Positions 1 to 8,993 are shown, numbered from the stretch's first letter. The stretch is DNA of 64,000 nt from Rhizobium etli 8C-3 (GCF_001908375.1 NZ_CP017241.1:2917001-2981000), one strand, 5' to 3'. The notes: generated by a model from the letters alone, not told the origin. Made by a program: numbers and translations.

Positions 1-393
1 TCAAAGGGTGTCATCATCCGCCACTGGCTGGCGCCGAAGTCCATCCTGTCGCAGGACGGCAAGGTCGCCGCGATCGAGGTGGAATATACCAGGCTCGTCG
101 ACGGGCGTCTCGTCACCACCGGCGAAACCGGCGTCATCGCCGCCGATCAAATCTTCAAGGCGATCGGCCAGACCTTTGAAGCATCCGGTCTTGGTTCGCT
201 GCGCATGGAATCGGGACGGATCGCAATCGACGGCGAAGGCCGCACCTCGCTCGACGGCGTCTGGGCGGGAGGCGACTGCGTCTTCGGCGGCGATGACCTG
301 ACCGTATCTGCCGTCGCGCATGGCCGTGATGCTGCCGAATCCATCAACCGTGTGCTTGCTGCCGGTGCGCAGCCAGCCGCCGCCGTCGCGTGA
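1..393 (+). CDS. preT: NAD-dependent dihydropyrimidine dehydrogenase, PreT-type subunit (C-terminal part)
   Basis: This is the last 130 codons of a gene whose start lies left of the window. The frame is open from base 1 and ends in TGA. The visible part is the end of a glutamate-synthase-small-subunit-like flavoprotein. It has the C-terminal FAD contact (VWAGGDC, followed by the LTVSAVAHGRDAA helix) that closes the second nucleotide-binding fold. PreT passes electrons from NADH to PreA, which reduces uracil and thymine to the dihydro forms in the cytoplasm. The stop overlaps a GAGGAG ribosome-binding site for preA 12 bases downstream, so the two are one operon and probably translationally coupled. 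The call depends partly on preA being next. Confidence 0.88.
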   Translation, partial: SKGVIIRHWLAPKSILSQDGKVAAIEVEYTRLVDGRLVTTGETGVIAADQIFKAIGQTFEASGLGSLRMESGRIAIDGEGRTSLDGVWAGGDCVFGGDDLTVSAVAHGRDAAESINRVLAAGAQPAAAVA

Positions 394-405
394 GGAGAAT
401 GAACA

Positions 406-1719
406 ATGGCTGATCTCCGCAACAATTTCGTCGGCATCAAGTCGCCCAACCCGTTCTGGCTCGCCTCTGCGCCGCCGACCGACAAGGCATATAACGTCGA
501 GCGCGCCTTCAAGGCGGGCTGGGGCGGCGTCGTCTGGAAGACGCTGGGCGAAGAAGGCCCGCCCGTCGTCAACGTCAACGGCCCGCGCTACGGCGCGATC
601 TGGGGAGCCGACCGCCGCCTGCTGGGTCTCAACAATATCGAGCTGATTACCGACCGCGACCTTTACACCAACCTGCGCGAAATGAAGCAGGTGAAGATGA
701 ACTGGCCGGACCGCGCCCTGATCGCCTCGATCATGGTTCCTTGCGAGGAAGATGCCTGGAAGGCGATCCTGCCGCTCGTGGAGGAGACCGGCGCCGACGG
801 CATCGAACTCAATTTCGGCTGTCCTCACGGCATGTCCGAGCGCGGCATGGGCTCCGCGGTCGGGCAGGTGCCGGAATACATCGAGATGGTCGTGCGCTGG
901 TGCAAGCAGTATACCCGCATGCCGGTCATCACCAAGCTGACGCCGAACATCACCGACATCCGCAAGCCGGCACGTGCCGCCAGGGCCGGCGGTACGGACG
1001 CCGTCTCTCTGATCAACACGATCAACTCGATCACCGCGGTCAATCTCGACACATTTTCTCCTGAACCGTCGATCGATGGCCGCGGCAGCCATGGCGGCTA
1101 TTGCGGCCCGGCGGTGAAGCCGATTGCGCTCAACATGGTGGCCGAGATCGCCCGCGATCCGGAAACATACGGCCTGCCGATCTCCGGTATCGGCGGCGTG
1201 ACCACCTGGCGCGATGCTGCCGAGTTCCTGGCGCTCGGCGCCGGCAACGTGCAGGTCTGCACCGCGGCCATGACCTATGGCTTCAAGATCGTGCAGGAGA
1301 TGATCACCGGACTCTCCGACTGGATGGACGCCAAGGGCCACAGGTCGCTCGACGATATCACCGGCCGCGCCGTTGCAAACGTATCCGACTGGCAGTATCT
1401 GAACCTCAACTATGTCGCCAAGGCGAAGATCGACCAGGATGCCTGCATCAAATGCGGCCGTTGTCACATCGCCTGCGAGGACACCTCGCATCAGGCAATC
1501 ACGCAGTTCGTCAACGGCATGCGCCACTTCGAGGTGATGGAAGAGGAATGCGTTGGCTGCAATCTTTGCGTCAACGTCTGCCCGGTCGAAAACTGCATCA
1601 CCATGGAGGCCCTGCCCGCCGGTACGCTTGACAAGCGCACGGGCCGCCTGGTCGATCCGAATTACGCCAACTGGACGACCCACCCGAACAATCCGATGGC
1701 AAGACAGGCGGCAGAGTAA
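406..1719 (+). CDS. preA: NAD-dependent dihydropyrimidine dehydrogenase subunit PreA
   Basis: 437 residues. Residues 1-310 form a dihydroorotate-dehydrogenase-like FMN barrel (ELNFGCPHG, the pyrimidine-site asparagines in SLINTINSI, and the SGIGGV phosphate loop). Residues 335-410 carry two [4Fe-4S] ferredoxin motifs (CIKCGRCHIAC and CVGCNLCVNVCP). With PreT it catalyses the first, reductive step of uracil/thymine breakdown; dihydrouracil then passes to the dihydropyrimidinase and beta-ureidopropionase encoded about 8 kb downstream. Length and domain order match bacterial PreA rather than the fused eukaryotic enzyme. The start follows the GAGGAG site that overlaps the preT stop. Confidence 0.96.
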   Translation: MADLRNNFVGIKSPNPFWLASAPPTDKAYNVERAFKAGWGGVVWKTLGEEGPPVVNVNGPRYGAIWGADRRLLGLNNIELITDRDLYTNLREMKQVKMNWPDRALIASIMVPCEEDAWKAILPLVEETGADGIELNFGCPHGMSERGMGSAVGQVPEYIEMVVRWCKQYTRMPVITKLTPNITDIRKPARAARAGGTDAVSLINTINSITAVNLDTFSPEPSIDGRGSHGGYCGPAVKPIALNMVAEIARDPETYGLPISGIGGVTTWRDAAEFLALGAGNVQVCTAAMTYGFKIVQEMITGLSDWMDAKGHRSLDDITGRAVANVSDWQYLNLNYVAKAKIDQDACIKCGRCHIACEDTSHQAITQFVNGMRHFEVMEEECVGCNLCVNVCPVENCITMEALPAGTLDKRTGRLVDPNYANWTTHPNNPMARQAAE

Positions 1720-1885
1720 AAGACGGCAGCGGCCCCAAGCCTGCGGCAATGCCCTCATCCGGCTGCCGCTCTTTCCTCTCAGACGGTGAAGTATGCCGTT
1801 TGGGCTCGACCTTGAGGATGATGCGCCCCTCTTCCCGCAGGTTAGGGGCATCGATTTGGCGCGATCCGCGCAACAAAAGACCGCA
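1720..1885. repeat. Rhizobial-type palindromic intergenic sequence between convergent genes
   Basis: This gap lies between the ends of preA and the convergent GlxA-type regulator. It contains a CCCTCATCCGGCTGCC run near 1749 and a CCCCTCTTCCCGCAGG run near 1825. Both resemble the short GC-rich repeats scattered between rhizobial genes. No clear rho-independent terminator with a T-run is visible. Assignment to a named repeat family is from memory of such sequences and is not proven here. Confidence 0.35.
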
Positions 1886-2854
1886 CTACACCCCGAACGA
1901 CTTCCTGTAGGCGCTCGGGCTTGTCCCAAGCCGCTTGCGGAAATGATGCCGCATCGTCGCCAGCGTGCCGAAGCCGCTGGCGACGGCGATGTCGTCAAGC
2001 GATGCGGCGACTTCCCTTTCCAGGAGATCGCGGGCCCGGCGAAGCCGCTCTTTGAGCAGCCAGTTGCCGACGCTGAGGCCCGTCGTCTTTTCGAAGCGGC
2101 GCTGAAAGGTGCGCAAGCTCATGCCCGCTCTTTGCGCCAGCAGGCTGATCGACTGCTCCTCGTCCAGTCGCTCGCGCATCCATTCAAGCAGTGGTCCGAG
2201 CCGCATTCCCTCCCGCTCTTCGAGCACGGGGGCGCTGATGAATTGCGCCTGCCCCCCTTCGCGATGCGGCGGAAGCACCAGACGTCGCGCCACACTGTTT
2301 GCGGCCTCTGCACCAAAATCACCGCGCACGACGTGCAAGCAGAGATCTATGCCGGCCGCACTGCCCGCGGCCGTCAGGATGCTGCCCTCGTCCATGTAGA
2401 GAACATTCGCATCGAACGCAGTTTGCCGATAGCGCGCTGCGAGCGCGGCGACATAGCGCCAATGCGTCGTCGCGCGCCGGCCGCTCAAAAGACCGGACGC
2501 GGCAAGCACGGCAACGCCGGAGCAGAGCGACATGATACGGGCGCCGCGCTCATGAGCCTGACGCAGTGCATCGATCAACGGCTCCGGCACCGGTGCATCG
2601 ATCGACCGCCAGCCCGGCACGACGATGAGATCGGCTTCGGCCAGAACCTCCAGGCCGCGATCGACCAAAACAGTCAATCCGCCCGCAGCACGCAGCGGCC
2701 CCGGCTCGACGCCGCAGACCGAATAATGATACCAGCCCTCGCCCATTTCCGGACGCGGAAGGCCGAAGACTTCGTAGGCAATGCCGAATTCGAAAGTGCA
2801 TAGCCCGTCATAGGCAAGCACGACGACACGGGGACGTCTGAGTGAATTTGGCAT
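1886..2854 (-). CDS. GlxA-family transcriptional regulator (DJ-1/PfpI + AraC helix-turn-helix)
   Basis: 322 residues when started at the ATG at 2854; a further in-frame 13-codon extension upstream looks non-coding. Residues 1-190 are a DJ-1/PfpI class I amidotransferase-like fold with the nucleophile-elbow motif SLCSGVAVLA. Residues 215-320 hold two AraC/XylS helix-turn-helices (GMSLRTFQRRFEKTTG and ASGFGTLATMRHHFRKRLG). Proteins of this family are DNA-binding activators whose PfpI-like part is thought to sense small molecules. It diverges from a rhodanese gene with only 90 bases between the start codons, so that gene is the likely target. Confidence 0.85.
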   Translation of the reverse strand: MPNSLRRPRVVVLAYDGLCTFEFGIAYEVFGLPRPEMGEGWYHYSVCGVEPGPLRAAGGLTVLVDRGLEVLAEADLIVVPGWRSIDAPVPEPLIDALRQAHERGARIMSLCSGVAVLAASGLLSGRRATTHWRYVAALAARYRQTAFDANVLYMDEGSILTAAGSAAGIDLCLHVVRGDFGAEAANSVARRLVLPPHREGGQAQFISAPVLEEREGMRLGPLLEWMRERLDEEQSISLLAQRAGMSLRTFQRRFEKTTGLSVGNWLLKERLRRARDLLEREVAASLDDIAVASGFGTLATMRHHFRKRLGTSPSAYRKSFGV

Positions 2855-2944
2855 GATCTTTACGCTAACCGTCATTAAAGCCAATTTCACCATGCCATAA
2901 CATCGGCGATGGTCGGCTGCAACTCGAACCCAGAAAGCATACCG

Positions 2945-3361
2945 ATGCCAAGCCCCGTCAGCGATATACCCGCCGCTTCTCCGGAAGAGACCGCCGCCTA
3001 CTACGCCCGCAAGCTCGCCTTCGAGACGGACTGCTGGGACGTCCAGGCCTCCATTTCCTCGGGCAAGGCCGATTTCGTCCTGATCGACGTTCGGTCCCCG
3101 GCGCTCTTTTCCTCATCGCATCTGCCGGGGGCGATCAACCTGCCCCACGGAAAGATGACCGCCCACCGCATGTCGCAGTGGCCGGCCGATACGCTCTTCG
3201 TCGTCTATTGCGCCGGGCCCCATTGCAACGGAACCGACAAGGCGGCGCTGCGCCTGGCGCGGCTCGGCCTCTCCGTCAAGGTCATGATCGGCGGCATGAC
3301 CGGCTGGGCTGACGAGGGCTTCGCCTTTGCCGGTGGTGAAGCCGCAATGGCCGCGCAGTGA
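2945..3361 (+). CDS. Rhodanese-domain sulfurtransferase-like protein
   Basis: 138 residues forming a single rhodanese domain. The loop VYCAGPHCNGTDKAA holds the probable persulfide-carrying cysteine, and LIDVRSPALF...HLPGAINLPHG is the CH2A/CH2B signature region. No signal peptide is seen, so it should act in the cytoplasm. The start at 2945 was preferred over an ATG at 2909 because the family begins shortly before the first helix. Neither start has a strong ribosome-binding site. The neighbouring divergent GlxA-type regulator probably controls it; the physiological sulfur donor cannot be read from sequence. Confidence 0.82.
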   Translation: MPSPVSDIPAASPEETAAYYARKLAFETDCWDVQASISSGKADFVLIDVRSPALFSSSHLPGAINLPHGKMTAHRMSQWPADTLFVVYCAGPHCNGTDKAALRLARLGLSVKVMIGGMTGWADEGFAFAGGEAAMAAQ

Positions 3362-3437
3362 CGGACCTCCTTTAACGCCGATGCACATTTCGCAAAATGG
3401 GGCTATGGTTCCTTGCGTGCCGCAGTGGGAGGAACAG

Positions 3438-4496
3438 GTGGTTTTGGAGCGAAACGAAAATCTGAACAGCACCTCCCCTCGCGGGAAAGCCGGCGCAGTT
3501 GCGCCGGCATCGTCGCCCTCTGCTCGTGCGGGTGTCGTGGCAGCTGCCGTTTACCAGCAGGGACAGCGCATCCGCGATATCCGCATAGAAGAGGCCGGCG
3601 AATGGCGAAGGCACGACAATGCAGTCGTCTGGATCGGCTTGCACGAGCCGGACGAGATGCTGCTGCACCAGGTGCAGGCCGAGTTCAATCTCCACCCACT
3701 GGCGATCGAGGATGCCGCCCAGCCGCATCAGCGCCCGAAGCTGGAAATTTACGGCGACGCCATGTTCATCGTTGCCCGTACCGCCCACATGAAGGACGGC
3801 GAAATCGTCTTCGGCGAAACCCATCTTTTCGTCGGCCGGGGCTATGTCGTTTCCGTGCGCCACGGCGCGTCGTCCTCTTACCTTTCGGTGCGGCAGCGGT
3901 GCGAGGCGACGCCGGCGGCGCTCGCTCATGGGGAGAACTACATTCTCTATTCCATCCTCGACTTCATCGTCGACAACTACATGCCGGTGATCGAAGTCGT
4001 GCAGGAGGAGGTCGAGACGCTCGAAGACCTGATGTTGCGCGAGCAGCTTACGAAAGTTGACATCGAGCGCCTCTACCTGCTGCGGCGTAAGCTTTTGCGG
4101 CTGCGCAATGCGGTCGTACCGCTCGTGGACGTCTGTCGCCGCTATGAGCATATCGACCTTCCGGGTATGGACTCGACGCTTCAATCGCTGTTTCGCGACG
4201 TCACCGACCATGTGCGCCGGGTGCAGGAGGATATCGACGCGCTGCGTGAAGTCCTCGCCTTCGCCTTTGAAGCCAGCGTGATGATCGGCCAGACCGAACA
4301 GACGGCGATTGCCCGAAAGCTCGCCTCCTGGGCGGCGATCCTTGCTGTTCCGACGGCGATCGCCGGTATCTACGGGATGAATTTCAATGAAATGCCGGAA
4401 CTGAACTTCCGGTACGGCTATTTCATCGTGCTGGGCGTGATCGCAACCCTGTGCGTGACACTCTTCGCCTTGTTCCGCCGGGCGAAGTGGCTGTAG
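3438..4496 (+). CDS. CorA family magnesium/divalent cation transporter
   Basis: About 352 residues. A large soluble cytoplasmic funnel domain is followed by two C-terminal membrane helices. The diagnostic YGMNFNEMPEL loop (GMN near residues 313-315) follows the first helix and a basic tail (RRAKWL) ends the protein. I chose the GTG at 3438 because GGGAGG lies five bases upstream. The open frame reaches back to 3327, but that part overlaps the rhodanese gene and looks unrelated to CorA. Members form homopentameric channels in the inner membrane for Mg2+ (some Co2+ or Ni2+); the ion is inferred from family. Confidence 0.9.
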   Translation: MVLERNENLNSTSPRGKAGAVAPASSPSARAGVVAAAVYQQGQRIRDIRIEEAGEWRRHDNAVVWIGLHEPDEMLLHQVQAEFNLHPLAIEDAAQPHQRPKLEIYGDAMFIVARTAHMKDGEIVFGETHLFVGRGYVVSVRHGASSSYLSVRQRCEATPAALAHGENYILYSILDFIVDNYMPVIEVVQEEVETLEDLMLREQLTKVDIERLYLLRRKLLRLRNAVVPLVDVCRRYEHIDLPGMDSTLQSLFRDVTDHVRRVQEDIDALREVLAFAFEASVMIGQTEQTAIARKLASWAAILAVPTAIAGIYGMNFNEMPELNFRYGYFIVLGVIATLCVTLFALFRRAKWL

Positions 4497-4538
4497 CCGC
4501 CGCTTCCGCCAGAATACTCTGACGGGAGCAGATCCCGC

Positions 4539-5549
4539 TCAAAAACCGATGACGATCTTTCCGAAGGGGCCGCGATCGAGGTGTTGAAGGGCCTGCGGCA
4601 GTTCGTCGAAGCTGTAGCGCTTGTCGATCACCGGCTTCAGGCTGGTGCGATCGACGGCGCGGACAAGGTCCTCCAGCGCGCGGCGGTCTCCCACACTAAG
4701 GCCTTGTACCGTCGGCGATTTCAATAGCAACGATTGCATCGGCGCAGATAGCTCGAAGCCGTCCATGACACCGATCACCGAAATCCGGCCGTTAACCGCC
4801 ACAGCCTTTAGGGACTGGCCGAAATTGGCGCCGGCTGCGATCTCAAAAATATGGTCGGCGCCGTAATCCTGCGTCAGTTCGAGGACCCTTTCGGCCCAAT
4901 TCTCCCTGCCGATCGCATGATCGGCGCCGAGAGCACGGGCGCGCTCGAGCTTTTCGGCATTTGCCGAGGTGATGATGACTTCGGCACCGTGCACCTTGGC
5001 AAGTTGAAGACCGAAGAGCGCTACCCCTCCGGTTCCCTGAATGAGCACCTTGTCGCCGGCCTTCAGCCTGCCGAGTTCGACAAGGGCAAACCACGCCGTC
5101 AGACCGGCGCACGGCAGCGTGCTCGCTTCAACGGCATCGAGCGTCTTGGGCGCGTGAACGAACCAGTCCTCGCAAAAGGTCACATACTGGCAGATCACGC
5201 CCGGATAATATCCGCCGAGTGTCTTGTAGGGCGGGTGGCGGGCATCGCCGAGGCCTGGCCCGTTGATGCGCCCAGGATGAAAGGTCGTGATGACGCGGTC
5301 GCCCGGCTTGAATCGCGTGACTCCGGGACCGACAGCTTCGACCACGCCGGCAAGGTCGGATCCCGGAACGAACGGAAACTGCAGCGGCAGACCCATGCCG
5401 GTTTCGAGCACCAGCTTGTCGCGATAGTTCAGCGATACCGCCTCGGCACGGACCAGAACCTTGTTGCCGGTCGCTTCTTCGACAGCCGCTTCACGCACCA
5501 TCAGGTTCGTCGGTCCGACTTCGTCGATCGCCCATTGCTTTGCCAACAT
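4539..5549 (-). CDS. MDR-superfamily NAD(P)-dependent oxidoreductase (quinone-oxidoreductase/alcohol-dehydrogenase-like)
   Basis: 336 residues from the ATG at 5549, which is preceded by a GGAGTGAG purine tract. An N-terminal GroES-like domain (residues 1-130) is followed by a Rossmann domain with a GTGGVALFGLQLAK coenzyme motif. The positions that bind catalytic zinc in true alcohol dehydrogenases are replaced (NYRDKLV instead of a Cys motif, PGSD instead of GHE), so it is probably a zinc-free reductase of the QOR branch. Substrate unknown. It diverges from a LysR-type gene 102 bases away, the usual arrangement for a regulator and its target. Confidence 0.82.
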   Translation of the reverse strand: MLAKQWAIDEVGPTNLMVREAAVEEATGNKVLVRAEAVSLNYRDKLVLETGMGLPLQFPFVPGSDLAGVVEAVGPGVTRFKPGDRVITTFHPGRINGPGLGDARHPPYKTLGGYYPGVICQYVTFCEDWFVHAPKTLDAVEASTLPCAGLTAWFALVELGRLKAGDKVLIQGTGGVALFGLQLAKVHGAEVIITSANAEKLERARALGADHAIGRENWAERVLELTQDYGADHIFEIAAGANFGQSLKAVAVNGRISVIGVMDGFELSAPMQSLLLKSPTVQGLSVGDRRALEDLVRAVDRTSLKPVIDKRYSFDELPQALQHLDRGPFGKIVIGF

Positions 5550-5651
5550 TCTTCTCACTCCATTCGGTTGACTGAGCCGAAGCATATCGTTGAAATTTAA
5601 GCGACAGTTGCGTTATTAATTCCACAAACTGTTTCTCTAAAGGATACAATC

Positions 5652-6551
5652 ATGGAACAGCTCAAAGGCATATCGGTGTTTGTCGAGGTCGCGGAAGCTG
5701 GCGGTTTTTCCAAGGCCGCCGAGCGCCTTCATTTGACGCGCTCAGCCGTGGGAAAGACGATCGCACGGCTGGAACAGAGGCTTGGCGTGCGCCTGTTTCA
5801 CCGCACGACCAGAGCGCAGAGCCTGACGGAGGAAGGCCAGTTCTTTTACGAGCACTGTTTGCGGGCAGTGGAGGAGATCACGCGTGGCGAAGCGCTTCTG
5901 GAAAGCGGCAAGCGGGAGGTGCGGGGGCGCCTGCGCATCACAATGCCGGTTCTTTTCGGGCGCCAGTGTGTGGCACCGATACTCATCAAACTGCTCGACG
6001 AACATCCGCATCTCGAACTTGATCTTTCCTTCAACGACCGCATCGTCGATCTGGTCGACGACGGTTTCGACCTTGCCGTGCGCAACGGCCCTCTCGGGGA
6101 TTATCCCGGCCTGATGGTGCGCGTCATCGCGAAGCAGCGCATGACTGTTTGCGCCTCTCCGGGCTACCTCGAACGCTGCGGCATCCCAAGCAAGCTCGAG
6201 GACCTCGAGGTCCATCATGGCATCGTCTATGGGAGGCAGGATCGAAACCGCACCTGGATATTCCCGACAAACGCCGAACCCCTGCGGCAGGTATTGCCGC
6301 GATCGCGGCTGCGGCTCGACGATCTTGCCACAATCGCCGACGCCGCGGCACAAGGCGTCGGCCTTGCCTGGCTACCATGCTGGCTCGTGCGGGATCGCGT
6401 TGCATCCGGCGAGCTTCGTCGGGTCTTGACGGATATTCCGGCTGTCGCCTTTGACGCCAATGTCGTCTGGGTAAAGTCGCCTGCAATGCAGCCGAAGGTT
6501 CGGCTCGTGATCGACACCTTGGCCGCAAAGCTGCCGGGTCTCATGAGTTAG
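5652..6551 (+). CDS. LysR family transcriptional regulator
   Basis: 299 residues, the usual LysR length. Residues 1-60 carry the winged helix-turn-helix (FVEVAEAGGFSKAAERLHLTRSAVGKTIARLEQRLGVRLFHR). The rest is a periplasmic-binding-protein-like effector domain of the CrgA/LTTR-8 type. An AAAGGA site precedes the ATG. It is divergent from the MDR oxidoreductase, which it likely regulates in response to a related metabolite, and it probably represses itself. The effector cannot be told from sequence. Confidence 0.9.
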   Translation: MEQLKGISVFVEVAEAGGFSKAAERLHLTRSAVGKTIARLEQRLGVRLFHRTTRAQSLTEEGQFFYEHCLRAVEEITRGEALLESGKREVRGRLRITMPVLFGRQCVAPILIKLLDEHPHLELDLSFNDRIVDLVDDGFDLAVRNGPLGDYPGLMVRVIAKQRMTVCASPGYLERCGIPSKLEDLEVHHGIVYGRQDRNRTWIFPTNAEPLRQVLPRSRLRLDDLATIADAAAQGVGLAWLPCWLVRDRVASGELRRVLTDIPAVAFDANVVWVKSPAMQPKVRLVIDTLAAKLPGLMS

Positions 6552-6670
6552 CGAAAAAAGTCCTGGAACCCTCTGAATTTTGGTGGATTCTCTGGAAAGT
6601 GTGCGTCTGCGCCGTATATCCCTTTCCTTGTCACGCCCAAATGGGTATCGGAACCGGAGTCTCCTGTCTC

Positions 6671-8173
6671 GTGAGCAAAGCCTGCAATGGTGCCGAACTG
6701 ACGAATTGCGACGGGGGAGTTGTCCTTCAACATGCCGCCATCCAGCCCTTCGGTTTCCTGCTTGCAGCTTCCCCCGACTGGAAAATCGTGCGCGCGTCGG
6801 CCAATCTGGAAGAGTTTCTGGGCGTGAGCTGCGAACACGCGCTTCGCCAGCCACTCTCCGGCATCATCATGCCCAGGACGCTGCACGCGATCCGCAACCG
6901 ACTGACCGTCATCCGAGGTCCGGTCATGTTCGAGCGGCTGTCCGGCATCGCCTTTGCCGAAGGCGGCCCCATTTTCGACGTGGCTCTTTACTGCACCGAA
7001 GCTGGGATCGTCATCGAGGCCGAGCCGTCGCAGCGCGAGGGCCATGGCGGCCCGACGCTGTCGATGCCCGCAATGATGGCGCGCATCGACCAGGCGCCGG
7101 GTCTGGAGGCCTTTTTCCGCGAGAGCGCCCGGCAAGCGCGCGCCATTACCGGCTTCGACCGCGTGATGGTCTGCCGCTTCGATGACGAAGGGTCCGGCGA
7201 AATCGTGGCGGAAGCCGCGAGATCAGGGATAGGGTCCCTGCTTGGCCTTCACTTTCCGCCCACCGACATTGCGGCCCAGGAGCGCACCTTCCATGCCCGC
7301 AATCTCTTCCGCATCATCCCTGACGTCGATGCCGCACCGGTTCCGGTCGTGCCGGAACTCGACGAGCACGGCCGGGCGATCGATCTTTCCTTATCGATCT
7401 TGCGTTCGGTTCCGTCGGGCCACACCGACTATTTGAAGGATATGGGTGTCGCCGCCTCGTTTTCGGTTCCGATCGTCGTGGATGGCAGGCTCTGGGGCCT
7501 GTTTGCCTGCCATCATTATGCTGCCCGCCTGCTTTCCGTCGAACGGCGCTTGACGGCCGAACTCTTCGCCCGGATGTTCGCCTCGCGGCTCGAAACCCGG
7601 CTGTGCCGGCTGGCGCTGGAATTCGAAAACGGGGCGCGAAAGATCGTCGAGCGGCTGTTGGGCGCCGTTGTGGAAAATACCGCTCTGCCCCATGATCCGG
7701 CCTGGCTGGCCGAAGCGCTCGCCGGCGCTGTTCCCGCAGATGGCATCGGCGTCTGGATCGGCGGGCGCACGGCGCTGACAGGGCTCGCTCCCTCTCAGCA
7801 GAAATTCTCTGCGCTGATCGATAGGCTGAACGGCATGGCATCCGGCCATGTATTCGTGACCGATCGTGTTGCCGAACTCTGGCCCGAGGCGGAACCGAAT
7901 GGCGACGTCGCCGGAGTGATGGCCATTGCGACCTCGCAGCCGCCGCGTGATTACATCGTGTTCTTCCGCCAGGAAATCCTGGGAAGCGTGCATTGGGCTT
8001 CGTCAGGGCCAGCAGAGCACGACGCCGACAGCCAAGCCCTTGCACCCCACAAGAGCTTCCAGGCATGGTCTGAGCTGATGCGCGGACGATCGCTGCCTTT
8101 TTCCGCGGCCGAACGCCATGTCGCGGAGACCATCCGCGTGACGCTCGAAGCCATTCGCCGCCTAACCCGGTAA
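6671..8173 (+). CDS. Bacteriophytochrome photosensory module (PAS-GAF-PHY) without a kinase domain
   Basis: 500 residues from a GTG at 6671 (GGAG 11 bases upstream; an in-frame ATG at 6641 is the alternative). The order is PAS, GAF, PHY. Cys13 (LTNCDGG, then AIQPFG) matches the N-terminal cysteine that binds biliverdin in bacteriophytochromes. His251 (SVPSGHTDYLKDMGV) and the LWGLFACHH motif line the pocket. The PASDIP motif is altered to PPTDIA (Asp199 kept, Pro replaced by Ala201), and the PHY tongue PRxSF motif reads PHKSF. The protein stops right after the PHY helix, so no histidine kinase or GGDEF/EAL output is present, and the next gene is unrelated. It should be a soluble red/far-red light sensor acting through protein contacts. 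Confidence 0.82.
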   Translation: MSKACNGAELTNCDGGVVLQHAAIQPFGFLLAASPDWKIVRASANLEEFLGVSCEHALRQPLSGIIMPRTLHAIRNRLTVIRGPVMFERLSGIAFAEGGPIFDVALYCTEAGIVIEAEPSQREGHGGPTLSMPAMMARIDQAPGLEAFFRESARQARAITGFDRVMVCRFDDEGSGEIVAEAARSGIGSLLGLHFPPTDIAAQERTFHARNLFRIIPDVDAAPVPVVPELDEHGRAIDLSLSILRSVPSGHTDYLKDMGVAASFSVPIVVDGRLWGLFACHHYAARLLSVERRLTAELFARMFASRLETRLCRLALEFENGARKIVERLLGAVVENTALPHDPAWLAEALAGAVPADGIGVWIGGRTALTGLAPSQQKFSALIDRLNGMASGHVFVTDRVAELWPEAEPNGDVAGVMAIATSQPPRDYIVFFRQEILGSVHWASSGPAEHDADSQALAPHKSFQAWSELMRGRSLPFSAAERHVAETIRVTLEAIRRLTR

Positions 8174-8197
8174 ACAGCCGCATCACTGACGAGACGG

Positions 8198-8842
8198 TCA
8201 GGCCGGGCGAACGATCAGTCCGCCGATGAAGAGCTGCTCGAGGAAGCGCGCAGCATCCTCGAAGCGCCCTGCCCCGGCATGCTCCTGTCCGAGCACGGCG
8301 CGCACCTGGACGTCGAAGTCGGCATAATGCTGCGTTGTCGACCAGATCGAAAAGATCAGATGGTAGGGGTCGCATTTGGCGATCTTGCCGGCCTTCGCCC
8401 AGGCGCGGATGACCTCGGCCTTCTCATCGACGAGCTGCTTCAGCGGACCCTTCAGCTCGTCTTCGATATGCGGCGCGCCCTGCAGCACCTCGTTTGCAAA
8501 CAGCCGGCTTTCGCGAGGAAAGTCGCGCGCCAATTCCAGCTTGCGGCGAATATAGCTGCGGATTTCGGTTTCCGGATTGCCCTCGGCATCGAAGGCGCGA
8601 AGCGGCTCAAGCCAGGTATAGAGCACCCGGTCGATCAGCGCCCGGTGCATCGCCTCCTTGGTACGGAAGTAATAGAGCAGGTTCGGCTTCGACATGCCGG
8701 CCACCTCCGCGATCTGGTCGATCGTCGAGCCGCGGAAACCCCTGGCGGAAAACACATCGAGCGCAGCTTCCAGAATCTGCTCTTCCTTTTCCTCCTGGAT
8801 CCGCGTGCGCCGCTGGGTCTTCGCTGCTCTCGGAATGGCCAT
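8198..8842 (-). CDS. rutR: RutR-like TetR family regulator of pyrimidine catabolism
   Basis: 214 residues. An N-terminal TetR helix-turn-helix (ARGFRGSTIDQIAEVAGMSKPNLLYYFRTKEAMHRAL, about residues 33-67) is followed by the all-helical YcdC/RutR-type ligand domain, including FANEVLQGAPHI. RutR binds uracil and releases operators upstream of pyrimidine-degradation genes. The gene diverges from the beta-ureidopropionase operon. The 291-base gap between them contains a RutR-type palindrome at 8978-8993, which supports both the name and the target. Confidence 0.87.
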   Translation of the reverse strand: MAIPRAAKTQRRTRIQEEKEEQILEAALDVFSARGFRGSTIDQIAEVAGMSKPNLLYYFRTKEAMHRALIDRVLYTWLEPLRAFDAEGNPETEIRSYIRRKLELARDFPRESRLFANEVLQGAPHIEDELKGPLKQLVDEKAEVIRAWAKAGKIAKCDPYHLIFSIWSTTQHYADFDVQVRAVLGQEHAGAGRFEDAARFLEQLFIGGLIVRPA

Positions 8843-8977
8843 CTGGCTCTCGTTTCCCCTTGAAATTCAATTGTTTCTGTCAAACGGCCCCTCTGCCGTC
8901 CTTTTGAGCAACTCCCTGCAATTTTGTCTGAATTTTTCCTGATTTTCGTCTTGAGCCCGGCGCGGGAAGCTGTAATG

Positions 8978-8993
8978 TTTACCAATCGGTCAA
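8978..8993. promoter_or_regulatory. RutR-type operator palindrome
   Basis: The 16-base site TTTACCAATCGGTCAA differs from the E. coli RutR consensus (TTGACCA, two bases, TGGTCAA) at one base in each half. It lies between divergent rutR and the beta-ureidopropionase operon, about 135 bases from each start, suited to controlling both. A second short palindrome, ATCTGTCAGAT, follows at 8997-9007. Confidence 0.65.

Noticed and set aside
1..1998. Long minus-strand open frame opposite preT-preA (about 665 codons)
   Set aside because: It is an antisense shadow caused by GC-rich codon bias; the plus-strand frame has complete PreA motifs and the antisense product resembles nothing.
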